NCBI RefSeq assembly: GCF_032193765.1
Contig: NZ_JAVBIJ010000001.1
Coordinates: 620,001-684,000, forward strand
DNA: 64,000 nucleotides
Source of the DNA: Rhodoferax potami
GTDB lineage: Bacteria > Pseudomonadota > Gammaproteobacteria > Burkholderiales > Burkholderiaceae_C
Direction: 5' to 3'
Shown here piece by piece: positions 16,857-28,539 of this stretch. Each line of letters opens with the position of its first letter. Position 1 is the first letter of the stretch. The translations under genes and the position numbers were made by a program. The notes beneath the pieces are model-generated. The model made no database searches. It saw only the letters and a list, made by a program, of their open reading frames with translations, and was not told the DNA's origin.

Positions 16857-17870
16857 ATGCGAGCATTTGAAATATCCTCTCCCGGTGCGCCGGACGTTTT
16901 GCGTCTGGTGGATCGGCCTGCGCCTGTTGCAGGGGCAGGGGAGTTACTGATTCGTGTAGCGGCCAGCGGCGTCAATCGTCCGGACGTGTTGCAGCGATTG
17001 GGCAAATATCCTGCGCCCGCCGGTGCCTCGGACATTCCGGGCTTGGAGGTCGCTGGATATATCGTTGATGGGGATCGTGCGGAGCTTGCGCTCGCCGGTT
17101 TGGATATCGGGACTCCCGTGTGCGCCCTCGTGGCGGGTGGCGGCTATGCAGAGTTCTGCGTCGCACCGATTGCGCAGTGCCTGTCAGTGCCCGATGGATG
17201 GACCTTGGTGGATGCCGCCAGCCTGCCGGAAACATTTTTTACCGTCTGGTCGAATGTGTTCGACCGCGGCGCATTGAAGGCCGGAGAAACCTTGTTAATC
17301 CAAGGGGGCAGTAGTGGTATCGGGGTGACTGCGATCCAACTCGCTAAGTCACGCGGTGCCACTGTAATCGTCACGGCGGGCACGGACGAAAAGTGCCAAG
17401 CTTGTATTGCTCTGGGCGCAGACCATGCGATCAATTATCGGACGGACGATTTTGAGGCGCAGGTCATGGGCTTGACCCAAGGGCGTGGCGTAGATGTGAT
17501 CCTGGATATGGTGGCGGGTTCATACCTCGGCAAAGAAGTGAACTGCTTGGCGGATGATGGCCGGTTGGTGTTGATTGCCGTTCAGGGCGGTGTTCATGCG
17601 GAGGTCAATGCGGGTGCCATCTTGCGCAAGCGCTTAACGGTCACCGGTTCTACGTTGCGCGCGCGCCCTGTGGCATTCAAGGCTGCTATCGCCAAGGCCT
17701 TGCGCCAAGAGGTGTGGCCCTTGTTGTCGCGCAAAGAGGTGCGTCCTGTGGTGTTTCGACAATTTGCTGTATCCGGGGCCGATGGTGGCACGGCAGCTGC
17801 CGCCGCACACAGTGTGATGGAAAGCAACGCCCATATCGGGAAACTTGTGTTGAATTGGGAATCTGCATGA
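16857..17870 (+). CDS. Zinc-independent NAD(P)H quinone oxidoreductase (PIG3/QOR-like, MDR superfamily)
   Basis: A 337-residue medium-chain reductase. The N-terminal GroES-like domain starts [21 protein letters not shown]. The Rossmann domain has [28 protein letters not shown] (residues about 140-170). The quinone reductase signature [28 protein letters not shown] is seen near residue 40. No structural zinc cysteine cluster is evident. ATG 16857 lacks a Shine-Dalgarno because a repeat copy abuts it; a downstream start is not supported by the fold. The stop overlaps tpiA (ATGA). Confidence 0.88.
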   Translation: MRAFEISSPGAPDVLRLVDRPAPVAGAGELLIRVAASGVNRPDVLQRLGKYPAPAGASDIPGLEVAGYIVDGDRAELALAGLDIGTPVCALVAGGGYAEFCVAPIAQCLSVPDGWTLVDAASLPETFFTVWSNVFDRGALKAGETLLIQGGSSGIGVTAIQLAKSRGATVIVTAGTDEKCQACIALGADHAINYRTDDFEAQVMGLTQGRGVDVILDMVAGSYLGKEVNCLADDGRLVLIAVQGGVHAEVNAGAILRKRLTVTGSTLRARPVAFKAAIAKALRQEVWPLLSRKEVRPVVFRQFAVSGADGGTAAAAAHSVMESNAHIGKLVLNWESA

Positions 17871-18607
17871 AAAAGAAACTGATTGCGGGCAATTGGAAGA
17901 TGAACGGCAGCGCAGCTGCCAATGCGGCTCTTGTAGAGGCCTTGCGCGCAGGCCTCGCGGGAGCGTCCTGCCAGATGGCGATCTGCGTGCCAGCGGTGTA
18001 TTTGTCGCAAGTGGCGCAGCTGGTTCAAAACTCGGACATCGGTTTGGGTGCACAGGATGTGTCCGCGTATGACTCTGGTGCCTACACGGGTGAAATCTCA
18101 GCGGCCATGTTGCGTGAATGTGGTGTGCGCTATGTGATCGTGGGTCACTCTGAGCGGCGTCAATACCACGGCGAAACCGATGCTACCGTGGCAGTGAAAA
18201 CCCAAAAGGCCTTGGCCGCTGGTGTGACCCCCATCGTATGTGTGGGTGAAACCTTGGCTGAGCGTGAAGCCGGCAAGACGGAAGAGGTCGTCAAGCGGCA
18301 GCTGGCAGCGGTGATTCACACCAACGGGCATTGCATCAGCGAAATCGTGGTTGCCTATGAGCCTGTCTGGGCCATTGGCACCGGTAAAACTGCCACACCC
18401 GCTCAAGCCCAAGAAGTCCATGCAGTGCTGCGGGCTCAGCTTCTGGCTGCAACACCGCATGCAGATCGCATGCACATCTTGTACGGTGGCAGCATGAACG
18501 CATCGAATGCTGCGGAACTGCTCGCGCAAAAGGACATTGATGGTGGTTTGGTGGGTGGAGCTTCTTTGAAAGCGCCGGACTTTCTGACGATTGCAGCCGC
18601 CGCCTAA
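17867..18607 (+). CDS. tpiA: Triosephosphate isomerase
   Basis: Interconverts dihydroxyacetone phosphate and glyceraldehyde 3-phosphate in glycolysis and gluconeogenesis. The 246-residue TIM barrel starts [15 protein letters not shown] with substrate-binding N and K. The electrophilic His is in VIVGHSERR and the catalytic Glu is in [18 protein letters not shown]. The phosphate-binding segments are LYGGSMN and GGLVGGASL. The ATGA overlap with the preceding gene implies coupling. secG follows 33 bases later. Confidence 0.98.
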   Translation: MKKKLIAGNWKMNGSAAANAALVEALRAGLAGASCQMAICVPAVYLSQVAQLVQNSDIGLGAQDVSAYDSGAYTGEISAAMLRECGVRYVIVGHSERRQYHGETDATVAVKTQKALAAGVTPIVCVGETLAEREAGKTEEVVKRQLAAVIHTNGHCISEIVVAYEPVWAIGTGKTATPAQAQEVHAVLRAQLLAATPHADRMHILYGGSMNASNAAELLAQKDIDGGLVGGASLKAPDFLTIAAAA

Positions 18608-18640
18608 ACTATTTTTTGAATTTGAATCAAGGAGAAATTT

Positions 18641-18985
18641 ATGAACGTTGTGATTACTATTATTTTGAGCATCCAGTTGCTGTCGGCGATCGCGATGATC
18701 GGACTGATTTTGGTTCAGCACGGCAAGGGTGCTGATATGGGTGCTGCTTTTGGTAGCGGCGGATCCGGCAGCTTGTTCGGTGCAAGTGGTAGTGCCAACT
18801 TCCTCTCTCGCACAACCGCAGTTCTGGCTACGGTGTTTTTTGTTTCGACCCTTGCGTTGGCTTACTTCGGGAACCTTCGTCCATCTACTTCCGGCTCCGT
18901 GCTTGAAGCGATTCCCGCAGCGCCAGTCGTTGAAACAGTGCCAGCGGCCCCTGCATCGGGTGCTGCGCAAATTCCTGCAAAATAA
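18641..18985 (+). CDS. secG: Preprotein translocase subunit SecG
   Basis: A 114-residue inner-membrane SecYEG component. It has two membrane segments (about 3-23 and 51-72) separated by the family loop QHGKGADMGAAFGSGGSGSLFGASGSANFLSR, then an Ala/Pro-rich tail. AAGGAG lies upstream of the ATG. It is located between tpiA and tRNA-Leu, the usual tpiA-secG-tRNA-nuo order in Burkholderiales. Confidence 0.97.
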   Translation: MNVVITIILSIQLLSAIAMIGLILVQHGKGADMGAAFGSGGSGSLFGASGSANFLSRTTAVLATVFFVSTLALAYFGNLRPSTSGSVLEAIPAAPVVETVPAAPASGAAQIPAK

Positions 18986-19101
18986 ACCCCGCTGAAATCC
19001 CTGTATCTGCCTGCAAGGCAGAGAATTTCAGGGTAAACTCTAGGGCTGATGAACGAGCAAATGCCGCAAGGCTCCTCACGCAAATTCATCGGCTGAGAGC
19101 C

Positions 19102-19186
19102 GCCGTCGTGGTGAAATTGGTAGACACGCTATCTTGAGGGGGTAGTGGCGAAAGCTGTGCGAGTTCGAGTCTCGCCGACGGCACCA
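19102..19186 (+). tRNA. tRNA-Leu (GAG)
   Basis: An 85-nt tRNA. Acceptor arms GCCGTCG and CGACGGC are followed by ACCA. The anticodon stem CTATC/GGTAG holds the loop TTGAGGG, giving anticodon GAG. A long variable arm (TGGCGAAAGCTG region) and T-arm GCGAG-TTCGAGT-CTCGC are visible. A class II tRNA with CCA encoded. It sits directly upstream of nuoA. Confidence 0.96.
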
Positions 19187-19251
19187 GAAAGAAATCAGCT
19201 TGCGCAGGTTCTACCCCTGTGGCAGGCATTTATGGTGATCAGAATCTCAAG

Positions 19252-19611
19252 ATGAACCTCGACCAATATCTCCCCGTTTTGCTGTTCATCTTGGTTGGTA
19301 TCGGCGTAGGCGTTGTGCCCCAGATCTTGGGATACATCCTTGGGCCCAACAAGCCTGATGCTGCCAAAAACTCCCCTTATGAATGCGGTTTTGAAGCGTT
19401 TGAAGACGCTCGGATGAGGTTCGACGTCCGGTACTACCTCGTTGCCATTCTCTTTATTTTGTTTGACTTGGAAACAGCGTTTCTGTTTCCATGGGCGGTA
19501 GCCCTCAAGGAACTCGGTCTGTTCGGGTTCTTGCTCGGTGTCGAGTTCGTGGTCATTTTGACCATCGGATTCGTCTACATGTGGAAAAAAGGCGCATTGG
19601 ACTGGGAGTAA
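19252..19611 (+). CDS. nuoA: NADH-quinone oxidoreductase subunit A
   Basis: A 119-residue membrane subunit of complex I with three hydrophobic segments. The family block [33 protein letters not shown] spans residues about 43-75. Start [12 protein letters not shown] at 19252 fits the family length; an in-frame upstream start at 19219 has no ribosome site. It is the first gene of the nuo operon, 66 bases past tRNA-Leu. The next start follows the stop by 4 bases. Confidence 0.97.
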   Translation: MNLDQYLPVLLFILVGIGVGVVPQILGYILGPNKPDAAKNSPYECGFEAFEDARMRFDVRYYLVAILFILFDLETAFLFPWAVALKELGLFGFLLGVEFVVILTIGFVYMWKKGALDWE

Positions 19612-19615
19612 CGCA

Positions 19616-20095
19616 ATGATTGAAGGCGTTTTGAAAGAAGGCTTCGTCACGACGAGTTACGACTCTGTAGTGAACTGGGCAAAGACCGGTTCCATCTGGC
19701 CGATGACATTCGGATTGGCCTGTTGCGCGGTGGAAATGATGCACGCTGCGGCAGCGCGTTATGACATTAGCCGCTTCGGTTCCGAAGTGTTTCGCGCAAG
19801 CCCTCGCCAGTCAGATCTGATGATTGTGGCAGGCACTCTGTGCAACAAAATGGCTCCTGCGCTGCGCAAAGTCTACGACCAGATGTCTGAGCCACGTTGG
19901 GTAATCAGTATGGGTTCGTGCGCCAATGGCGGTGGTTATTACCACTACAGCTATTCGGTGGTGCGGGGGTGCGATCGCATCGTCCCGGTGGATGTCTATG
20001 TGCCGGGCTGCCCTCCAACCGCTGAAGCCTTGGTATACGGAATTTTGCAGCTACAGCACAAAATCCGTCGCACCGAAACCATCGCACGGGCCTGA
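19616..20095 (+). CDS. nuoB: NADH-quinone oxidoreductase subunit B
   Basis: A 159-residue peripheral-arm subunit carrying cluster N2, the last cluster before quinone. Cysteine ligands are seen in [33 protein letters not shown] and [12 protein letters not shown]. The short form fits betaproteobacteria. It lies between nuoA and nuoC with gaps of only a few bases. Confidence 0.98.
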   Translation: MIEGVLKEGFVTTSYDSVVNWAKTGSIWPMTFGLACCAVEMMHAAAARYDISRFGSEVFRASPRQSDLMIVAGTLCNKMAPALRKVYDQMSEPRWVISMGSCANGGGYYHYSYSVVRGCDRIVPVDVYVPGCPPTAEALVYGILQLQHKIRRTETIARA

Positions 20096-20100
20096 GAGAT

Positions 20101-20709
20101 ATGACTATTTATTCAGTGAGTCCTGAGGCAACACAGGCCGCAGTTCAAGCAGTTCTTGGCGATAAGGTAAAGCAAATTTCGATAGCGCTTGGCGAAGTCA
20201 CTGTGCAAGTGGCCCCGGCAGACTATTTGGATGCTGCACTGGCTCTCCGTGATGCGCCAGGTTGCCAGTTTGAGCAGTTGATTGACCTGTGTGGGGTTGA
20301 CTACTCAGAGTACAAAGATGGCGCGTACGAGGGGGCTCGTTTCGCTGTCGTCTCGCATTTGCTCTCCATCAGCTTGAATCAGCGCTTGCGTTTGAAAGTG
20401 TGGGTCGCAAACGATGACATGCCGGTAGTTGCTTCGGTAAATTCGATTTGGAACTCTGCGAATTGGTTTGAGCGTGAAGCTTTTGACTTGTTCGGTATTC
20501 TTTTTGAAGGCCATGATGACCTCCGCCGCATCCTCACAGATTACGGCTTCATCGGTCACCCGTTCCGGAAGGATTTTCCGCTCAGTGGGCATGTCGAAAT
20601 GCGCTACGACGCGGAACAAGCGCGTGTGGTGTACCAGCCTGTCACGATTGAGGCTCGGGAAATCACACCACGCATCATCCGTGAAGACAATTACGGAGGC
20701 CTGCAGTAA
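20101..20709 (+). CDS. nuoC: NADH-quinone oxidoreductase subunit C
   Basis: The 202-residue 30-kDa-type subunit of the peripheral arm. The family signature [37 protein letters not shown] is visible at about residues 125-160. It is a separate gene, not fused to nuoD as in E. coli. It starts 5 bases after the nuoB stop. Confidence 0.98.
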   Translation: MTIYSVSPEATQAAVQAVLGDKVKQISIALGEVTVQVAPADYLDAALALRDAPGCQFEQLIDLCGVDYSEYKDGAYEGARFAVVSHLLSISLNQRLRLKVWVANDDMPVVASVNSIWNSANWFEREAFDLFGILFEGHDDLRRILTDYGFIGHPFRKDFPLSGHVEMRYDAEQARVVYQPVTIEAREITPRIIREDNYGGLQ

Positions 20710-20720
20710 GCAGAACAAGC

Positions 20721-21974
20721 ATGGCTGAAATTAAAAACTACACTTTGAACTTCGGTCCGCAGCATCCTGCGGCTCACGGAGTTTTGCGCCTCGTTTTGGA
20801 ATTGGATGGCGAGGTGATCCAACGTGCGGATCCGCACATTGGTTTGTTGCATCGTGCGACTGAAAAGTTGGCCGAAAGCAAAACATATATTCAATCCTTG
20901 CCGTACATGGATCGTTTGGACTACGTGTCCATGATGTGTAACGAGCATGCATACTGCCTAGCTATCGAGAAGCTGTTGGGCATCGAGGTGCCGATTCGTG
21001 CGCAGTACATCCGGGTGATGTACTCGGAGATTACGCGACTGCTAAATCATTTGATGTGGCTGGGCTCGCATGGTAACGATTGCGGTAGCTCGACGATTCT
21101 GATTTACACCTTCCGCGAACGGGAAGATCTCTTTGACATGTACGAGGCCGCCAGTGGCGCCCGCATGCATGCTGCGTACTTCCGCCCAGGTGGTGTCTAC
21201 CGTGACTTGCCGGATACCATGCCCCAATTCAAGGCCAGCAAGGTCCGGAATGCCAAGGGGATCGAGGAGCTGAACGCCAATCGCAAGGGTTCGTTGCTGG
21301 ACTTTATCGACGACTTTGCACAGCGCTTTCCGGCTTGTTTGGAGGAGTACCACACTCTGCTGACCGAGAACCGGATTTGGAAGCAGCGTACGGTCAATAT
21401 CGGGATTGTGTCGCCTGAGCGTGCGTTGAATATGGGTTTCTCAGGCCCTATGCTGCGTGGATCTGGCATCGGTTGGGATTTGCGCAAAAAGCAGCCCTAT
21501 GACGCATATGACAAGGTCGAGTTCGATATCCCTGTCGGTAAGACTGGTGATGTCTATGACCGCTATCTCGTTCGCATGGAAGAGATGAAGCAGTCCAATC
21601 GCATCATCAAGCAGTGCGTGGACTGGCTCAAAGCCAACCCTGGTCCCGTGATTACGGACAACCACAAAGTGGCACCCCCTTCTCGCGAAGCGATGAAGTC
21701 GAGCATGGAAGAGCTGATCCACCACTTCAAGTTGTTCACAGAAGGTTTCCGTGTGCCTGAAGGTGAAGCTTATGCCGCAGTGGAGCATCCGAAGGGAGAG
21801 TTCGGTATCTACATCGTCAGTGATGGAGCTAACAAACCTTATCGTTTGAAAATTCGACCACCGGGATTCGTGCATTTGGCCAGTTTGAACGAGATGGCAA
21901 AGGGTCACATGATTGCCGATGCTGTTTCCATTATTGGAACCATGGATATTGTTTTTGGAGAGATTGATCGATGA
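20721..21974 (+). CDS. nuoD: NADH-quinone oxidoreductase subunit D
   Basis: The 417-residue 49-kDa-type subunit lining the quinone site, related to the NiFe-hydrogenase large subunit. It begins with [22 protein letters not shown]. Quinone-site regions are [14 protein letters not shown] and [17 protein letters not shown], and the C-terminus reads [13 protein letters not shown]. The stop overlaps the nuoE start by 4 bases (ATGA). Confidence 0.98.
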   Translation: MAEIKNYTLNFGPQHPAAHGVLRLVLELDGEVIQRADPHIGLLHRATEKLAESKTYIQSLPYMDRLDYVSMMCNEHAYCLAIEKLLGIEVPIRAQYIRVMYSEITRLLNHLMWLGSHGNDCGSSTILIYTFREREDLFDMYEAASGARMHAAYFRPGGVYRDLPDTMPQFKASKVRNAKGIEELNANRKGSLLDFIDDFAQRFPACLEEYHTLLTENRIWKQRTVNIGIVSPERALNMGFSGPMLRGSGIGWDLRKKQPYDAYDKVEFDIPVGKTGDVYDRYLVRMEEMKQSNRIIKQCVDWLKANPGPVITDNHKVAPPSREAMKSSMEELIHHFKLFTEGFRVPEGEAYAAVEHPKGEFGIYIVSDGANKPYRLKIRPPGFVHLASLNEMAKGHMIADAVSIIGTMDIVFGEIDR

Positions 21975-22462
21975 TCTCCGCTGAAATGAAATCGCGTTTT
22001 GTTCGCGAAGTTGCGAAGTACCCATCTGAGCAAAAGCAATCCGCAGTCATGGCTTGCTTGGCGATAGTTCAGCAAGAGCTGGGCTTCGTGAGCACCGACA
22101 GTGAAAAAGTAATTGCTGAGCATTTGTCCATGGCGCCCATGGCAGTGCATGAGGTCACTACGTTCTACAACATGTATAACCAGCGTCCGGTTGGCAAGTT
22201 CAAGTTGAATGTATGCACCAACCTGCCATGCCAGCTGCGTGACGGTCAAAAGGCTCTCCATCATTTGGAGTCCAAACTCGGAATCCACATGGGGGAAACC
22301 ACTGCTGATGGCCTTTTTACACTCCAACAGAGTGAGTGTTTGGGCGCTTGCGCCGACTCACCGGTGATGTTGGTGAATGACCGCGCGATGTGCAGCTTCA
22401 TGACGAACGACCGGCTTGATCAGTTGGTGGATGAACTGCGTGCCTCGGGAGGCCAAGCATGA
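21971..22462 (+). CDS. nuoE: NADH-quinone oxidoreductase subunit E
   Basis: The 163-residue 24-kDa-type subunit with a thioredoxin-like [2Fe-2S] (N1a) domain. Ligand pairs are CTNLPC (C-x4-C) and CLGAC (C-x3-C). An N-terminal helical bundle precedes it. It overlaps both neighbours by 4 bases. Confidence 0.97.
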   Translation: MISAEMKSRFVREVAKYPSEQKQSAVMACLAIVQQELGFVSTDSEKVIAEHLSMAPMAVHEVTTFYNMYNQRPVGKFKLNVCTNLPCQLRDGQKALHHLESKLGIHMGETTADGLFTLQQSECLGACADSPVMLVNDRAMCSFMTNDRLDQLVDELRASGGQA

Positions 22463-23811
22463 GTGCCGACAGCATCCTCGCAAAATTCAGCGCTTCCGGC
22501 GCTGAAACTTGTTTTCATGATCGCCACATCGAGCCTCAAATCTATGCAGGTTTGAATGGTTCAAACTGGGGCCTCCAAGACTACGTAGCTCGTGGCGGAT
22601 ACCAAGCTTTGCGCAAGATTTTGGGCAAAGACGGTGGCGAAGGACTGACCCAAGACCAAGTCATCGCCACAGTGAAAGAATCGGGCCTTCGTGGTCGCGG
22701 GGGCGCAGGCTTCCCGACAGGGTTGAAGTGGAGCTTCATGCCACGTCAATTTCCAGGCCAGAAGTATTTGGTTTGCAATTCTGATGAAGGCGAGCCTGGC
22801 ACTTGCAAAGATCGCGACATCTTGCAGTTCAATCCACATATCGTCATCGAAGGTATGGCCATCGCTGCCTATGCGATGGGTATCTCGGTTGGATACAACT
22901 ATATTCACGGTGAAATTTTTGCTTCCTACGATCGCTTTGAAGCTGCACTCGAAGAAGCTCGCGCTGCAGGTTTCCTTGGCGACAGCATTATGGGCAGCAG
23001 CTTTAACTTCCAATTGCATGCCGCACACGGGTTCGGTGCGTACATCTGCGGTGAAGAAACCGCACTGTTGGAGTCCCTAGAGGGCAAAAAAGGTCAGCCA
23101 CGTTTCAAGCCGCCATTTCCTGCAAGCTTTGGCCTCTACGGCAAGCCGACTACGATCAACAACACAGAGACTTTCGCGGCTGTTCCTTGGATCATCCGCA
23201 ACGGTGGTCAGGCCTATCTTGACTGCGGCAAGCCTAACAATGGCGGCACCAAGATCTACTCTGTAAGCGGAGACGTTGAGCGTCCGGGCAACTACGAAGT
23301 TCCGATGGGCACACCTTTTGCCAAGCTGCTCGAGTTGGCGGGCGGTGTACGCGCGGGCAGGCAGTTGAAGGCAGTCATTCCAGGCGGATCTTCATCGCCC
23401 GTATTGCCGGCCTCCATCATCATGGAATGCACGATGGACTACGACTCGATTGCCAAGGCGGGGTCGATGCTTGGGTCCGGTGCCGTGATCGTGATGGATG
23501 ACAGCCGTTGTATGGTGAAGGCTCTGCAGCGCTTGAGCTATTTCTACATGCATGAATCCTGTGGTCAGTGCACCCCATGCCGCGAAGGCACGGGCTGGTT
23601 GTCCCGTATGGTGGATCGCATTGAGGGAGGGCAAGGTCGGCCAAGCGATATGGATCTGTTGGACAACGTTGCCGAAAATATCCAAGGACGCACAATTTGT
23701 GCTCTGGGTGATGCGGCGGCTATGCCTGTGCGCGCCATGATTAAACACTTCCGGCACGAATTTGAGTACCACGTGGCAAACAAGACCTGCATGGTCCCTG
23801 CCTACGTTTGA
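22459..23811 (+). CDS. nuoF: NADH-quinone oxidoreductase subunit F
   Basis: The 450-residue 51-kDa-type subunit that oxidises NADH. The FMN/NADH-binding glycine-rich segment is [16 protein letters not shown] and the [18 protein letters not shown] block reads [15 protein letters not shown]. The N3 4Fe-4S ligands are [12 protein letters not shown] and the later TICALGD cysteine. It overlaps nuoE by 4 bases; nuoG begins 13 bases after its stop. Confidence 0.98.
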   Translation: MSADSILAKFSASGAETCFHDRHIEPQIYAGLNGSNWGLQDYVARGGYQALRKILGKDGGEGLTQDQVIATVKESGLRGRGGAGFPTGLKWSFMPRQFPGQKYLVCNSDEGEPGTCKDRDILQFNPHIVIEGMAIAAYAMGISVGYNYIHGEIFASYDRFEAALEEARAAGFLGDSIMGSSFNFQLHAAHGFGAYICGEETALLESLEGKKGQPRFKPPFPASFGLYGKPTTINNTETFAAVPWIIRNGGQAYLDCGKPNNGGTKIYSVSGDVERPGNYEVPMGTPFAKLLELAGGVRAGRQLKAVIPGGSSSPVLPASIIMECTMDYDSIAKAGSMLGSGAVIVMDDSRCMVKALQRLSYFYMHESCGQCTPCREGTGWLSRMVDRIEGGQGRPSDMDLLDNVAENIQGRTICALGDAAAMPVRAMIKHFRHEFEYHVANKTCMVPAYV

Positions 23812-23824
23812 GCGAGTCCACAAG

Positions 23825-25948
23825 ATGATTGAAATCGAACTCGACGGCAAAAAAGTTGAAATTGCTGAAGGCAGCATGGTGATGCATGCTGCTGATAAGG
23901 CCGGCACTTACATTCCGCATTTTTGCTATCACAAGAAGCTGAGCATCGCTGCGAACTGCCGCATGTGCTTGGTGGATGTCGAAAAGATGCCCAAGCCGAT
24001 GCCGGCCTGCGCTACACCGGTCACCAACGGCATGATCGTTCGTACCAAAAGCGAAAAAGCCATCAAAGCGCAGAAGTCCGTCATGGAGTTTCTGTTGATC
24101 AACCATCCTTTGGACTGCCCGATTTGCGACCAAGGCGGTGAATGCCAATTGCAGGATCTAGCAGTGGGTTACGGCGGCTCCTCCTCACGTTATGAGGAAG
24201 AGAAGCGCGTCGTGTTCCACAAGGATGTTGGCCCACTCGTTTCCATGGAAGAGATGAGCCGTTGCATCCACTGCACCCGCTGTGTCCGTTTCGGGCAAGA
24301 GGTTGCCGGTGTGATGGAGCTTGGCATGTCGCATCGTGGTGAACATGCTGAGATTGAGACCTTTATTGGCCAGAGCGTTGACTCTGAGTTGTCCGGCAAC
24401 ATGATTGATATTTGTCCGGTGGGTGCTCTCACGAGCAAGCCATTCCGGTACAGCGCTCGCACCTGGGAGCTTTCACGTCGTAAATCAGTGAGCCCTCACG
24501 ACTCAACCGGTGCCAACTTGGTTGTTCAAGTCAAAAACAATCAAGTCATGCGCGTCGTTCCTTTGGAGAACGAAGCCGTGAACGAGTGCTGGATTGCCGA
24601 TCGTGATCGCTTCTCTTATGAAGCGCTTAATGGTTCTGACCGCTTGACGTCCCCAATGATCAAGCAGGGCGGTGAGTGGAAAGCTGTGGACTGGCAAACT
24701 GCACTAGAGTATGTTGCCAACGGTTTGAAGCAAATCAAAACTAATCACGGCGCAAACCGCATTGGAGCCTTGCTAAGCCCTCACAGTACGCTGGAGGAAA
24801 TGGCTCTCACCAAGACGCTTATTCAGGGACTCGGATCTGAAAGCGTGGACTTCCGTCTTCGCCATGCAGAGTTTTCCAGCACGCAAAAGGTCCCTTATTT
24901 GGGAACGTCGATCGCGTCTTTGTCCACTTTGCAGCGGGTACTGGTTGTCGGCTCGAATCTGCGTAAAGACCATCCGCTTTTTGCACAGCGCATCCGCCAG
25001 GCTACCAAGGCTGGAGCACAAGTGCATGCCATCGTCGATTCCAACGCGGATTGGGCGCTGCCTTTGTCTACAAGCCAGGTCGTGGAATCTGCCATGTGGG
25101 TTCAAACCTTGGCCGATATTGCCGTTGCCTTGGCTGAGATGAATGGTGTTGCTGCACCTGCGGCCGGTACTTCGACCGAAGCTGCGAAGTCAGTGGCCAA
25201 ATCCCTGAGCACTGGTGAGCGAAAAGCCATCTTGCTGGGTAATGCGGCGGCCCACCATGAGAAGTCCTCCAGCTTGGTCGCTATCGCCTCATGGCTTGCT
25301 GCTCAAACTGGCTCCTCTATCGGATACCTGACAGAAGCAGCCAACACCGTGGGTGGATATGCGGTGGGAGCGTTGCCAACAGGTGATGGTTTTCATGCAG
25401 GTCAGATGCTGACCGGCGCACTGAAAGCGGCGATCCTGGTGAATGTTGAACCTGAATTCGATACCGCTGTCGGAGCTGCGTCCAAGCAGGGCTTGATGGG
25501 GGCCGAGATGTTAGTGACCCTCAGTCCTTTTAAATGCAACATGTCGTTTAGCGATGTGCTTCTGCCGATCGCGCCATTTACTGAAACGTCCGGTTCATTC
25601 GTGAACGCCGAGGGCCGTGTCCAAAGTTTCCATGCGGTGGTGAAGCCCTTGGGTGAAACTCGCCCCGCCTGGAAGGTACTTCGCGTATTGGGCAACCTTA
25701 TGTCGGTTCAAGGCATGGAGTTTGATTCGAGTCAAGAGGTTTTGGCCTCTTTGGAATCGCTTGGTATCCAAGCAGGCAGCGTAGCCGCTGACCGTTTGGG
25801 CCTAAGCGTGAGTGGAGCTATTGACTTGACGCCGGCAGAAGTGCGTCCGGTTGTGGCCAGCATCTATCAATTGGATGGCTTGGTACGTCGCTCGAGTTCC
25901 TTGCAGTTAACAGCGGATGCGCGTGCCGCACATGAGGTGGCAGCATGA
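23825..25948 (+). CDS. nuoG: NADH-quinone oxidoreductase subunit G
   Basis: The 75-kDa-type subunit, 707 residues from ATG 23825, shorter than the E. coli 908-residue form and like the mitochondrial and alpha/beta-proteobacterial type. Iron-sulfur ligands: [2Fe-2S] N1b in [15 protein letters not shown] and CATPV; the HxxxC-type N5 in [15 protein letters not shown]4 in CIHCTRC and CPVGAL. A molybdopterin-oxidoreductase-like domain without cofactor ligands follows. The in-frame start at 23762 would overlap nuoF by 50 bases and is not needed. The stop overlaps nuoH by 4 bases. Confidence 0.97.
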   Translation: MIEIELDGKKVEIAEGSMVMHAADKAGTYIPHFCYHKKLSIAANCRMCLVDVEKMPKPMPACATPVTNGMIVRTKSEKAIKAQKSVMEFLLINHPLDCPICDQGGECQLQDLAVGYGGSSSRYEEEKRVVFHKDVGPLVSMEEMSRCIHCTRCVRFGQEVAGVMELGMSHRGEHAEIETFIGQSVDSELSGNMIDICPVGALTSKPFRYSARTWELSRRKSVSPHDSTGANLVVQVKNNQVMRVVPLENEAVNECWIADRDRFSYEALNGSDRLTSPMIKQGGEWKAVDWQTALEYVANGLKQIKTNHGANRIGALLSPHSTLEEMALTKTLIQGLGSESVDFRLRHAEFSSTQKVPYLGTSIASLSTLQRVLVVGSNLRKDHPLFAQRIRQATKAGAQVHAIVDSNADWALPLSTSQVVESAMWVQTLADIAVALAEMNGVAAPAAGTSTEAAKSVAKSLSTGERKAILLGNAAAHHEKSSSLVAIASWLAAQTGSSIGYLTEAANTVGGYAVGALPTGDGFHAGQMLTGALKAAILVNVEPEFDTAVGAASKQGLMGAEMLVTLSPFKCNMSFSDVLLPIAPFTETSGSFVNAEGRVQSFHAVVKPLGETRPAWKVLRVLGNLMSVQGMEFDSSQEVLASLESLGIQAGSVAADRLGLSVSGAIDLTPAEVRPVVASIYQLDGLVRRSSSLQLTADARAAHEVAA

Positions 25949-27027
25949 TTGACACTATTTACAGCACAGGCTTGGGTTTGTTCAGTGTGCCTGTATGGGC
26001 ATCCGTGTTGTGGCCGGTCATTTGGACGCTCTTGAAAATTGTCATTGTGGTCCTCCCTCTCATGGGCGCTGTGGCCTATCTCACTCTTTGGGAGCGGAAG
26101 TTCCTGGGTTGGATGCAAGTGCGAGTGGGGCCTAACCGTGTAGGACCATGGGGTCTTTTGCAACCAATCGCCGATGCGTTGAAGCTTTTGACCAAAGAAA
26201 TTTTGGTCCCTACAGCTGCGAACAGAGGTTTGTTCTTTGTGGGCCCGATTTTGACCATCATGCCGGCCATGGCGGCTTGGGCCGTCATTCCTTTCGGGCC
26301 TGATGTGGCGCTGGCCAATATCAATGCGGGATTGCTGTTTGTTATGGCCATTACCTCCATGGAGGTTTATGGCGTCGTGATCGCGGGTTGGGCTTCAAAC
26401 TCGAAATATGCGTTCCTAGGAGCGCTCCGCGCGTCCGCACAAATGGTGAGCTACGAAATTGCCATGGGCTTTTGCCTCGTGATCGTGCTCATGGTGTCCT
26501 CCAGCATGAATCTTTCAGATATCGTGGCGGGACAGGCGACTGGTCAGTTCGCAGCCGCGGGCTTGAATTTCTTGTCTTGGAATTGGTTGCCACTCCTCCC
26601 AATTTTTGTGGTCTACATCATCTCCGGCCTTGCTGAAACCAACCGTCACCCGTTTGACGTCGTTGAAGGCGAAGCCGAGATCGTTGCCGGTCACATGGTC
26701 GAGTATTCCGGCATGTCATACGCGATGTTCTACCTGGCTGAATACGCCAATATGTGGCTTATTTCTATTCTTGCAGCCCTTATGTTTCTGGGCGGCTGGT
26801 TGTCCCCCTTTGACCACGCGTTGGTAAATTGGATACCTGGCTGGATCTGGTTGGGACTTAAGACTTTCGCGATTGTCAGCTTGTTCATTTGGGTACGTGC
26901 TACCTTCCCCCGTTTTCGTTATGACCAGATCATGCGCTTGGGTTGGAAGGTATTCATTCCCGTAACGTTGGTTTGGTTATTGGTGGTCGGTTTGTGGATG
27001 CAAACGCCTCTGAACATTTGGAAGTGA
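25945..27027 (+). CDS. nuoH: NADH-quinone oxidoreductase subunit H
   Basis: A 360-residue membrane subunit with about eight hydrophobic segments that forms the quinone-chamber floor. The signatures [21 protein letters not shown] (residues 54-74) and [27 protein letters not shown] are visible. It overlaps nuoG by 4 bases; nuoI begins 11 bases after its stop. Confidence 0.98.
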   Translation: MIDTIYSTGLGLFSVPVWASVLWPVIWTLLKIVIVVLPLMGAVAYLTLWERKFLGWMQVRVGPNRVGPWGLLQPIADALKLLTKEILVPTAANRGLFFVGPILTIMPAMAAWAVIPFGPDVALANINAGLLFVMAITSMEVYGVVIAGWASNSKYAFLGALRASAQMVSYEIAMGFCLVIVLMVSSSMNLSDIVAGQATGQFAAAGLNFLSWNWLPLLPIFVVYIISGLAETNRHPFDVVEGEAEIVAGHMVEYSGMSYAMFYLAEYANMWLISILAALMFLGGWLSPFDHALVNWIPGWIWLGLKTFAIVSLFIWVRATFPRFRYDQIMRLGWKVFIPVTLVWLLVVGLWMQTPLNIWK

Positions 27028-27038
27028 GGGGCATAGTA

Positions 27039-27560
27039 ATGTCTACACAAACTACGGCTCGCCCGGCTTCGGCCTTTTCCATCAAGGATTTTCTCTACAG
27101 CTTTTTGCTGGTGGAGTTATTCAAGGGAATGGCTTTGACAGGCCGTTACTTGTTTCGCAAGAAAGTTACTGTTCAATTTCCTGAGGAAAAGACGCCTCTT
27201 TCACCGCGTTTCCGTGGTCTGCATGCGTTGCGGCGCTATGAAAATGGGGAAGAACGTTGCATTGCCTGCAAATTGTGCGAAGCGGTGTGTCCTGCGATGG
27301 CGATCACTATCGAGTCCGATGTCCGGGACGATGGTTCCCGCAGGACGACACGTTACGACATCGACCTGACCAAATGCATTTTTTGCGGCTTCTGTGAAGA
27401 AAGCTGCCCCGTTGATTCCATTGTTGAAACACACATTTTGGAGTACCACGGGGAAAAGCGTGGCGATCTGTACTTCACCAAGGACATGCTCCTGGCGGTG
27501 GGAGATCGCTACGAAACCGAGATTGCCGCAAACAAGCAGGCAGATGCGAAGTACCGATGA
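27039..27560 (+). CDS. nuoI: NADH-quinone oxidoreductase subunit I
   Basis: A 173-residue ferredoxin-like subunit carrying clusters N6a and N6b. Two motifs are visible: [12 protein letters not shown] and [15 protein letters not shown] 27039 was chosen over an in-frame start inside nuoH because it gives the family N-terminus. nuoJ begins 25 bases after the stop. Confidence 0.98.
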   Translation: MSTQTTARPASAFSIKDFLYSFLLVELFKGMALTGRYLFRKKVTVQFPEEKTPLSPRFRGLHALRRYENGEERCIACKLCEAVCPAMAITIESDVRDDGSRRTTRYDIDLTKCIFCGFCEESCPVDSIVETHILEYHGEKRGDLYFTKDMLLAVGDRYETEIAANKQADAKYR

Positions 27561-27585
27561 ATAGCCGCAAGAAAGCCCTTGAATC

Positions 27586-28230
27586 ATGAATGTTACGACC
27601 GGACTTTTTTACGTCTTCGCTGCGGTGCTCTTGTTCGCAGCGTTTCGAGTGATCACTGCGCGCAATCCAGTGCACGCGGCGCTGTATTTGGTGTTGACCT
27701 TCTTTCAGGCAGCGATGATTTGGATGCTGTTGAAAGCGGAATTCCTGTCCATCACACTAGTGTTGGTGTATGTCGGCGCTGTCATGGTGTTGTTCCTTTT
27801 CGTTGTGATGATGATGGACATCAACGTGGAGAATCTGCGTGTTGGTTTTTGGAAGCATTTCCCGCTTGCAGCCGTTGTGGGCGTTGTGATTGCTTTGGAA
27901 ATGGCCGCTGTGTTGATGGGCGGGTTCCGGGTAGTGGATGACCCAGCCGCCTTTGCTGCTGCTACTGCAGCTGAGCCAAGTAACGCAAAGGCTTTGGGTA
28001 AGTTGCTTTTCAACCAATATATTGTTCAGCTTGAAGTGGCTGCAGCCATACTTCTGGTCGCCATGATTGCGGCAATCGCACTGACCTTGCGCGCTCGCAA
28101 GGACAGCAAATATGTGTCTCCCGGTGAGCAGGTACGTGTCAAGTCGGTAGATCGCATGACAGTACTCAAGATGGACGCTACGAAGTCTGCGCCAGTGGTT
28201 GAGACAGTTGATACGGAGCAAAAAGCATGA
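27586..28230 (+). CDS. nuoJ: NADH-quinone oxidoreductase subunit J
   Basis: A 214-residue membrane subunit with five hydrophobic segments. The conserved third helix region reads [21 protein letters not shown]. The C-terminal tail after about residue 170 is charged. The stop overlaps the nuoK start by 4 bases. Confidence 0.97.
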   Translation: MNVTTGLFYVFAAVLLFAAFRVITARNPVHAALYLVLTFFQAAMIWMLLKAEFLSITLVLVYVGAVMVLFLFVVMMMDINVENLRVGFWKHFPLAAVVGVVIALEMAAVLMGGFRVVDDPAAFAAATAAEPSNAKALGKLLFNQYIVQLEVAAAILLVAMIAAIALTLRARKDSKYVSPGEQVRVKSVDRMTVLKMDATKSAPVVETVDTEQKA

Positions 28231-28535
28231 CTTTGACCCTGGGGCACTTCCTATCACTGGGTGCGATGTTGTTCGCACTCTCGGTAGTCGGGATATTTCT
28301 TAACCGTCGCAACCTGATCGTTTTGTTGATGGCGATTGAGCTGATGTTGCTGGCAGTGAATACAAATTTCGTGGCCTTTTCCCACTATTTGAATGACATG
28401 CACGGCCAAATTTTTGTTTTCTTTATCCTGACCGTGGCCGCTGCTGAAGCTGCTATCGGACTCGCGATTCTGGTTTTGCTGTTCCGCAATAAATCCAGTA
28501 TCAGCGTGGATGAGCTCAATACTTTGAAGGGTTAA
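28227..28535 (+). CDS. nuoK: NADH-quinone oxidoreductase subunit K
   Basis: A 102-residue, three-helix MrpC-like subunit. The conserved glutamates of the proton path are in [13 protein letters not shown] (residue about 36) and [14 protein letters not shown] (about 70). The length is exactly that of the family. Confidence 0.98.
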   Translation: MTLTLGHFLSLGAMLFALSVVGIFLNRRNLIVLLMAIELMLLAVNTNFVAFSHYLNDMHGQIFVFFILTVAAAEAAIGLAILVLLFRNKSSISVDELNTLKG

Positions 28536-28539
28536 TCTA

